From: Bacteroidia bacterium
GTDB taxonomy: Bacteria > Bacteroidota > Bacteroidia > J057
NCBI GenBank assembly: GCA_022760475.1
Contig: JALEFZ010000045.1
Coordinates: 1 to 64,000 of the forward strand
Length of the DNA stretch: 64,000 nucleotides
Reading direction: 5' to 3'
Part shown: positions 60,592 to 64,000 of the stretch, in pieces
Position numbering within the stretch: position 1 is the stretch's first letter
Layout of the letters: the number at the start of each line of letters is the position of its first letter
Position numbers and translations under genes: made by a program
The notes under the pieces: generated by a model
What the model was told of the DNA's origin: nothing
The model's input: only the letters and a program-made list of their open reading frames with translations
The model's database searches: none

Positions 60592-63252
60592 TCACCAAGT
60601 AAACTTGACCGAAAAATTGGGAATGCGGGATAGCATGACTTTGTCTACCAAATACAGACCACGTTCATCTTCGGGGACATCTTCATCCCAGTAATCCCTG
60701 AAAAACTGCCTGGATAATTGATTTTCTCTGTTGAAAATATTGAGTATGGAGAGGCCCATGCTAATTTTTCGATTGCTATGCTTCTTGGAAACCCATTCGT
60801 AGAAGAGACTCAAGTCCACCCTGTGGTATGGAGCCAGTCTTTCTTCCATTGGAGGCCCATATTGTGGAATACTTACCCAAAAATTATTATCAGGTTCCTC
60901 AATGAGGCTATCTGTACGTCCGATTACATCAGTATAGGGCCTTCCAGTTCTGAAATTCCATGATAGGGAAATGTGTACAGGATCAAGGTCTAGAAGCCCT
61001 GTGAGGGTCAGGCGGTGGCGTTGGTCAATGGGGGAGGGGAATCTTTCGTCCAGGAATTCGTCAAATTCGTAGTTGTTGCTGCTTAGGGTATAAGAAGCCC
61101 ATGTTCTGAATTTCCTCCATCTTTTCTTCACCAGGACATCCAGGCCAGTAATGTAGGAATCTCCATTGATGAAATATTCCTCTTCAGCTGAAACGAAGGA
61201 GGTATTTCTTGCCGTAAGTCCAGTATTTCTCTTTCGATAGGCTTCAATGTCAACGAGCCATCCCTTTTTGTCATACTTCAGGCCAATGCTACTCTGAAAG
61301 CCTGTAATTGCGGGTACAGTCCCGCCATCTGCAATGACCCATATTTGTTGGTTGATAAATTCTTCTGTGAAGTCCCACTGGATGATTTGATTGACAAATT
61401 GATGGTAGATGCCCGAATGAGCTTTGAGGTGGAGGTGCGGAGTGATCAAATAATCAAAGCTGACCCTTGGATCAAAGTAAAGGTCATTGGTAAAGGTATG
61501 AATAGTCGTTCGGAAACTTGTCTCCAACCACCATCTATCCCTTGTGTGCCTTCGGTAAGCAAATACACTTGCGAGGATAGACGGCTGGGTAAATTGCTCT
61601 ACATCAGGCTCCTCAAAATCAAGGTGATCGTAGGCCATGCGGTACCTGACTTCCTGAATGGCAGCCTGACCTCCTAATTTCCATTCTGTGCGTTCATTTT
61701 TCTTCCAAATGTATTCATGTGTCAGCCTCAGGTCGACCAATGAGTTCTGAACTTCGATACTTGTGAAGTCCAGGCTGTCTTCAGGCCTATAGAGCTCAAA
61801 ATTGTAATATGACTGATAATCTGACAATGTTAGCCCTGTATGAACTTTTAGCTTCTTCCCATCGTCATAGTCCCAATGGATTCCCAAACCAAAATTTCTT
61901 TGGAAGACACTGTCCCAAGCACCCAATTCTTCAGAAGGTAATTCGCTCAGGTAAGTGATTTCATTTCTGGAGAAATGATGGATCAGTGAAAAGGTATTTT
62001 TCTTCCCTGCTTTGTGAAGGAGTTTTCCATTGAAGTCAGAAAAATTGAAAGTGTTTTCAAAGAAAAAATCGGGATCTTCTTCTTCCTCCGCTGCATCTAT
62101 TTGCTCACCAATTCGGGTACTTTGAAAGACTCTTTGTTCCAAACCCCGAAAAGTGGGGGAGTTGATGTGGTCCACAATGGAAGATCGGCCTGAGAGAAAG
62201 ATGCCTGTTTTGCCTTTGTTCATGGGACTTTTGAAGAAAAATCCTGCATGGGTCAGGTTCAGACTAAGGCCTCTCTCTACCTTTTCCGGGATCTTTTCAC
62301 CTTGTGATAATTGGATCAGTCCGGAGACCCTTCCTGATTCGGTGGCGTCGTATCCAGACCTGAAAATTTGAGCTTCTGCGATACCGGAAGGATTCAATGC
62401 TGAAATCATATCGAAGAAGTGCCCAAGTTTGAAAAGAGGAATGCCATCCAGGGTAACCAGCGTTTGGTCGGTATTTCCTCCTCTGACCTGTATGCCGGAG
62501 GCACTACCTTCCGAACTGCTGATTCCAGGAATATACTGGGTCAGTTGAAACAAATCTGTTTCAGTTAGACCTGGAAGCGTACGGATCTTTTTCGGCTGAA
62601 GTTTAATGGCTTGGCCCTGCTGACTGATGCCATCTGTCAGGTATTCTGAAATGGTTATTGCCTCGATGGAGGTTTCCGCCCTTTCCAGTTGGATGGGTTC
62701 ACAAGGGCGACTCGTCAGTTGTCCAAAAGGGACAAGTCTTTTTTCAAATCCCAAATAAGAAATCTCAACAATGCTGTCCTTGGGGTAATTACCCTGGAGG
62801 TAGAATGAGCCATCTTTTTTGCAGACAGTGCCAAAGGGCGTACCACGAAGCCTCAAGGTAGCATAGGGCAAATGGTCTCCACTTTTTTTGTCTATGATCC
62901 AACCACAAATGAAGGGAGCCTTTTCAATGGCTACGACCTTCTTTTTTATAAGTACAAATTTACCTTGAAGAATTTCGTAGCTGAGGTCAGTCTCGGCAAG
63001 GATCAAGTCCATGGCTTCTTCAAGTGGTTGCTTGTCAATGACCACACTGACCTTATGAGCAGCAACAATTTCTCTTGTATAGGAAAAGAAGATCCTATAT
63101 TTCTTGTGCATTTTTTTGAACACCTGCTCCAGGGACACCTCTTCAAATGACTCATTGATGATCAAGTCATCATATAGCTGAAGGACTCCTTTTGAGAGTC
63201 CCCAGTTTATGACAAATACCAAGCAAAGGAATATGGGTATCCTTTTGTTCAT
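60592..63252 (-). CDS. TonB-dependent receptor with STN signalling domain
   Basis: 886 residues. Signal peptide (1-20); STN (secretin/TonB N-terminal) domain at about 30-105; carboxypeptidase-regulatory-like beta-sandwich at about 113-195 (FICGWIIDKKSGDHLPYATLRLRGTPFGTV); plug at about 215-320 (GLTETDLFQLTQYIPGISSSEGSASGIQVRGGNTDQTLVTLDGIPL); and a 22-strand barrel to the end, SVKFTW. The STN part marks a transducer that talks to an anti-sigma factor when ligand binds. FecR lies 26 bases upstream in the same direction, so the two form the usual FecA/FecR-type surface-signalling unit. Ligand unknown; the order lacks a SusD partner. Confidence 0.95.
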   Translation of the reverse strand: MNKRIPIFLCLVFVINWGLSKGVLQLYDDLIINESFEEVSLEQVFKKMHKKYRIFFSYTREIVAAHKVSVVIDKQPLEEAMDLILAETDLSYEILQGKFVLIKKKVVAIEKAPFICGWIIDKKSGDHLPYATLRLRGTPFGTVCKKDGSFYLQGNYPKDSIVEISYLGFEKRLVPFGQLTSRPCEPIQLERAETSIEAITISEYLTDGISQQGQAIKLQPKKIRTLPGLTETDLFQLTQYIPGISSSEGSASGIQVRGGNTDQTLVTLDGIPLFKLGHFFDMISALNPSGIAEAQIFRSGYDATESGRVSGLIQLSQGEKIPEKVERGLSLNLTHAGFFFKSPMNKGKTGIFLSGRSSIVDHINSPTFRGLEQRVFQSTRIGEQIDAAEEEEDPDFFFENTFNFSDFNGKLLHKAGKKNTFSLIHHFSRNEITYLSELPSEELGAWDSVFQRNFGLGIHWDYDDGKKLKVHTGLTLSDYQSYYNFELYRPEDSLDFTSIEVQNSLVDLRLTHEYIWKKNERTEWKLGGQAAIQEVRYRMAYDHLDFEEPDVEQFTQPSILASVFAYRRHTRDRWWLETSFRTTIHTFTNDLYFDPRVSFDYLITPHLHLKAHSGIYHQFVNQIIQWDFTEEFINQQIWVIADGGTVPAITGFQSSIGLKYDKKGWLVDIEAYRKRNTGLTARNTSFVSAEEEYFINGDSYITGLDVLVKKRWRKFRTWASYTLSSNNYEFDEFLDERFPSPIDQRHRLTLTGLLDLDPVHISLSWNFRTGRPYTDVIGRTDSLIEEPDNNFWVSIPQYGPPMEERLAPYHRVDLSLFYEWVSKKHSNRKISMGLSILNIFNRENQLSRQFFRDYWDEDVPEDERGLYLVDKVMLSRIPNFSVKFTW

Positions 63253-63278
63253 AGTGGGTAGTTATTCTTCCAAATGCT

Positions 63279-64000
63279 CTACTTTTTATAAATGTGAATG
63301 TTATTGTTTTTCCCTAAGTCTGAACTATCTATCCTCAAACTCTGGTTGAAATTTCGTCCTACATAGAGGGAGCCGAAGGTGATTTTCAGGGCATCAGGGA
63401 TAGAACTCTCATGAGGGATAGAGGTAACCTGTTCGCCACGGTCATTCTCAAGCCCATCGTGAAGAATTATGTCAACATCATAATGTTTTTCAAACTCATT
63501 TACAATTTGTTTCAACGTCATGGAATCGAGCTTGGTCGCACCCAGGAGCCATTCTTGTCCCGTATTTTCTGAAGGTACCTTTCGTAGGGCAGAATCTATC
63601 GGGATTTGCCTCTGTGGAATAGGACGATACCATGTACCTGCAGTCAGGATTTTCTTCTCAAATCCTTTCCCCGAAACCTCGACCTTTCCTTCAAAACATT
63701 CCACCTGGAAAAAGTCATCACGGGCTACAACATTAAACTTAGTACCCAGAACCTTCACCTTACCCTTATCCGAATTTACAATAAAATCCTTGCCTTTTTT
63801 TACTTCAAAATATGCTTCACCCTCAAGTTTTACAGCCCGGTTTGTTCCCCATTCAGCCCCATCATATTCCAGTTTTGAGGACTTGTTTAAGGCAAAGGTA
63901 GAACCATCAGGGAAGTTTCCTGCGATGGGCTTTTCATCCATCTTGACTTCGTAGGCAGCTAATACCTCTTCTTTTCCATTGTTTTCAAATGGGAAAACGA
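63279..64000 (-). CDS. FecR-family anti-sigma/transducer, 5' end missing
   Basis: The frame continues to the window edge, so the ATG at 63941 is internal and the N-terminal cytoplasmic and membrane parts are outside the window. About 240 residues are visible. The FecR core runs DGSTFALNKSSKLEYDG, VKLEGEAYFEVKKGKDFIVNSDKGKVKVLGTKFNVVARDD and VECFEGKVEV, followed by the Bacteroidota FecR C-terminal domain (DSMTLKQIVNEFEKHYDVDI). These membrane proteins relay the signal from the STN receptor to an ECF sigma factor. That sigma gene would be expected just past the window. Confidence 0.93.
   Translation of the reverse strand, partial: VFPFENNGKEEVLAAYEVKMDEKPIAGNFPDGSTFALNKSSKLEYDGAEWGTNRAVKLEGEAYFEVKKGKDFIVNSDKGKVKVLGTKFNVVARDDFFQVECFEGKVEVSGKGFEKKILTAGTWYRPIPQRQIPIDSALRKVPSENTGQEWLLGATKLDSMTLKQIVNEFEKHYDVDIILHDGLENDRGEQVTSIPHESSIPDALKITFGSLYVGRNFNQSLRIDSSDLGKNNNIHIYKK

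Overview
The window comes from a member of the Bacteroidota, most likely a marine or gliding lineage of the Cytophagales/Saprospirales type. The evidence is direct: type IX secretion (T9SS) cargo with both kinds of sorting tail, SprB and PKD repeats, two PorV/PorQ-like barrels, a FecR plus STN-type TonB receptor pair, a GWxTD protein, many Bacteroidota-style lipoproteins, and TAnnTTTG promoter elements instead of E. coli -10 boxes. GC content is moderate. No transposon, integrase, prophage, CRISPR array, rRNA or tRNA was seen, so this reads as ordinary chromosome with lineage-specific envelope genes.

Layout. 1-8 kb: the end of a secreted beta-helix protein; an arsenite methyltransferase with a Crp/Fnr regulator and a perfect FNR-type palindrome between them; a SPOR lipoprotein; a lipid kinase; a small GrpE-like protein next to an unusual Hsp70. 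8-18 kb: envelope genes, namely a giant TPR protein and an outer-membrane barrel, an HU-like/SPOR membrane protein, a triple-SPOR secreted protein and penicillin-binding protein 1A. 18-26 kb: two small lipoproteins, then a minus-strand run uvrA, GWxTD protein, LpxL-like acyltransferase, YbaB and a family 2 glycosyltransferase. 26-30 kb: an ECF sigma factor and its overlapping membrane anti-sigma candidate, behind a long leader with a sigma-54-like site; an oxidoreductase; a DUF4349 lipoprotein.

30-44 kb: a soluble hybrid histidine kinase, valS, T9SS cargo with a type A tail, a divergent peptide deformylase, two unknown exported proteins, T9SS cargo with a gliding-motility-type tail, SAM decarboxylase and a lipoprotein. 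44-54 kb: pyruvate carboxylase, a SIMPL protein, an exported amidotransferase-like protein usually misnamed asparagine synthetase B, an ABC permease, metF, two DUF427 proteins and a DUF554 membrane protein. 54-64 kb: a membrane hybrid kinase with HPt followed by a sigma-54 activator (a likely phosphorelay), then on the other strand FecR, a TonB receptor and two tandem PorV/PorQ paralogues.

The recurring theme is the cell envelope: peptidoglycan (SPOR proteins, PBP1A), lipid A acylation, T9SS export, TonB uptake and the regulators that sense the surface. The best candidates for something under-described are the Hsp70/GrpE-like pair, the SPOR/HU/PBP1A neighbourhood, the exported amidotransferase-like protein, the divergent deformylase and the tandem Por pair. 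All function calls come from reading motifs by eye; no database search was run.
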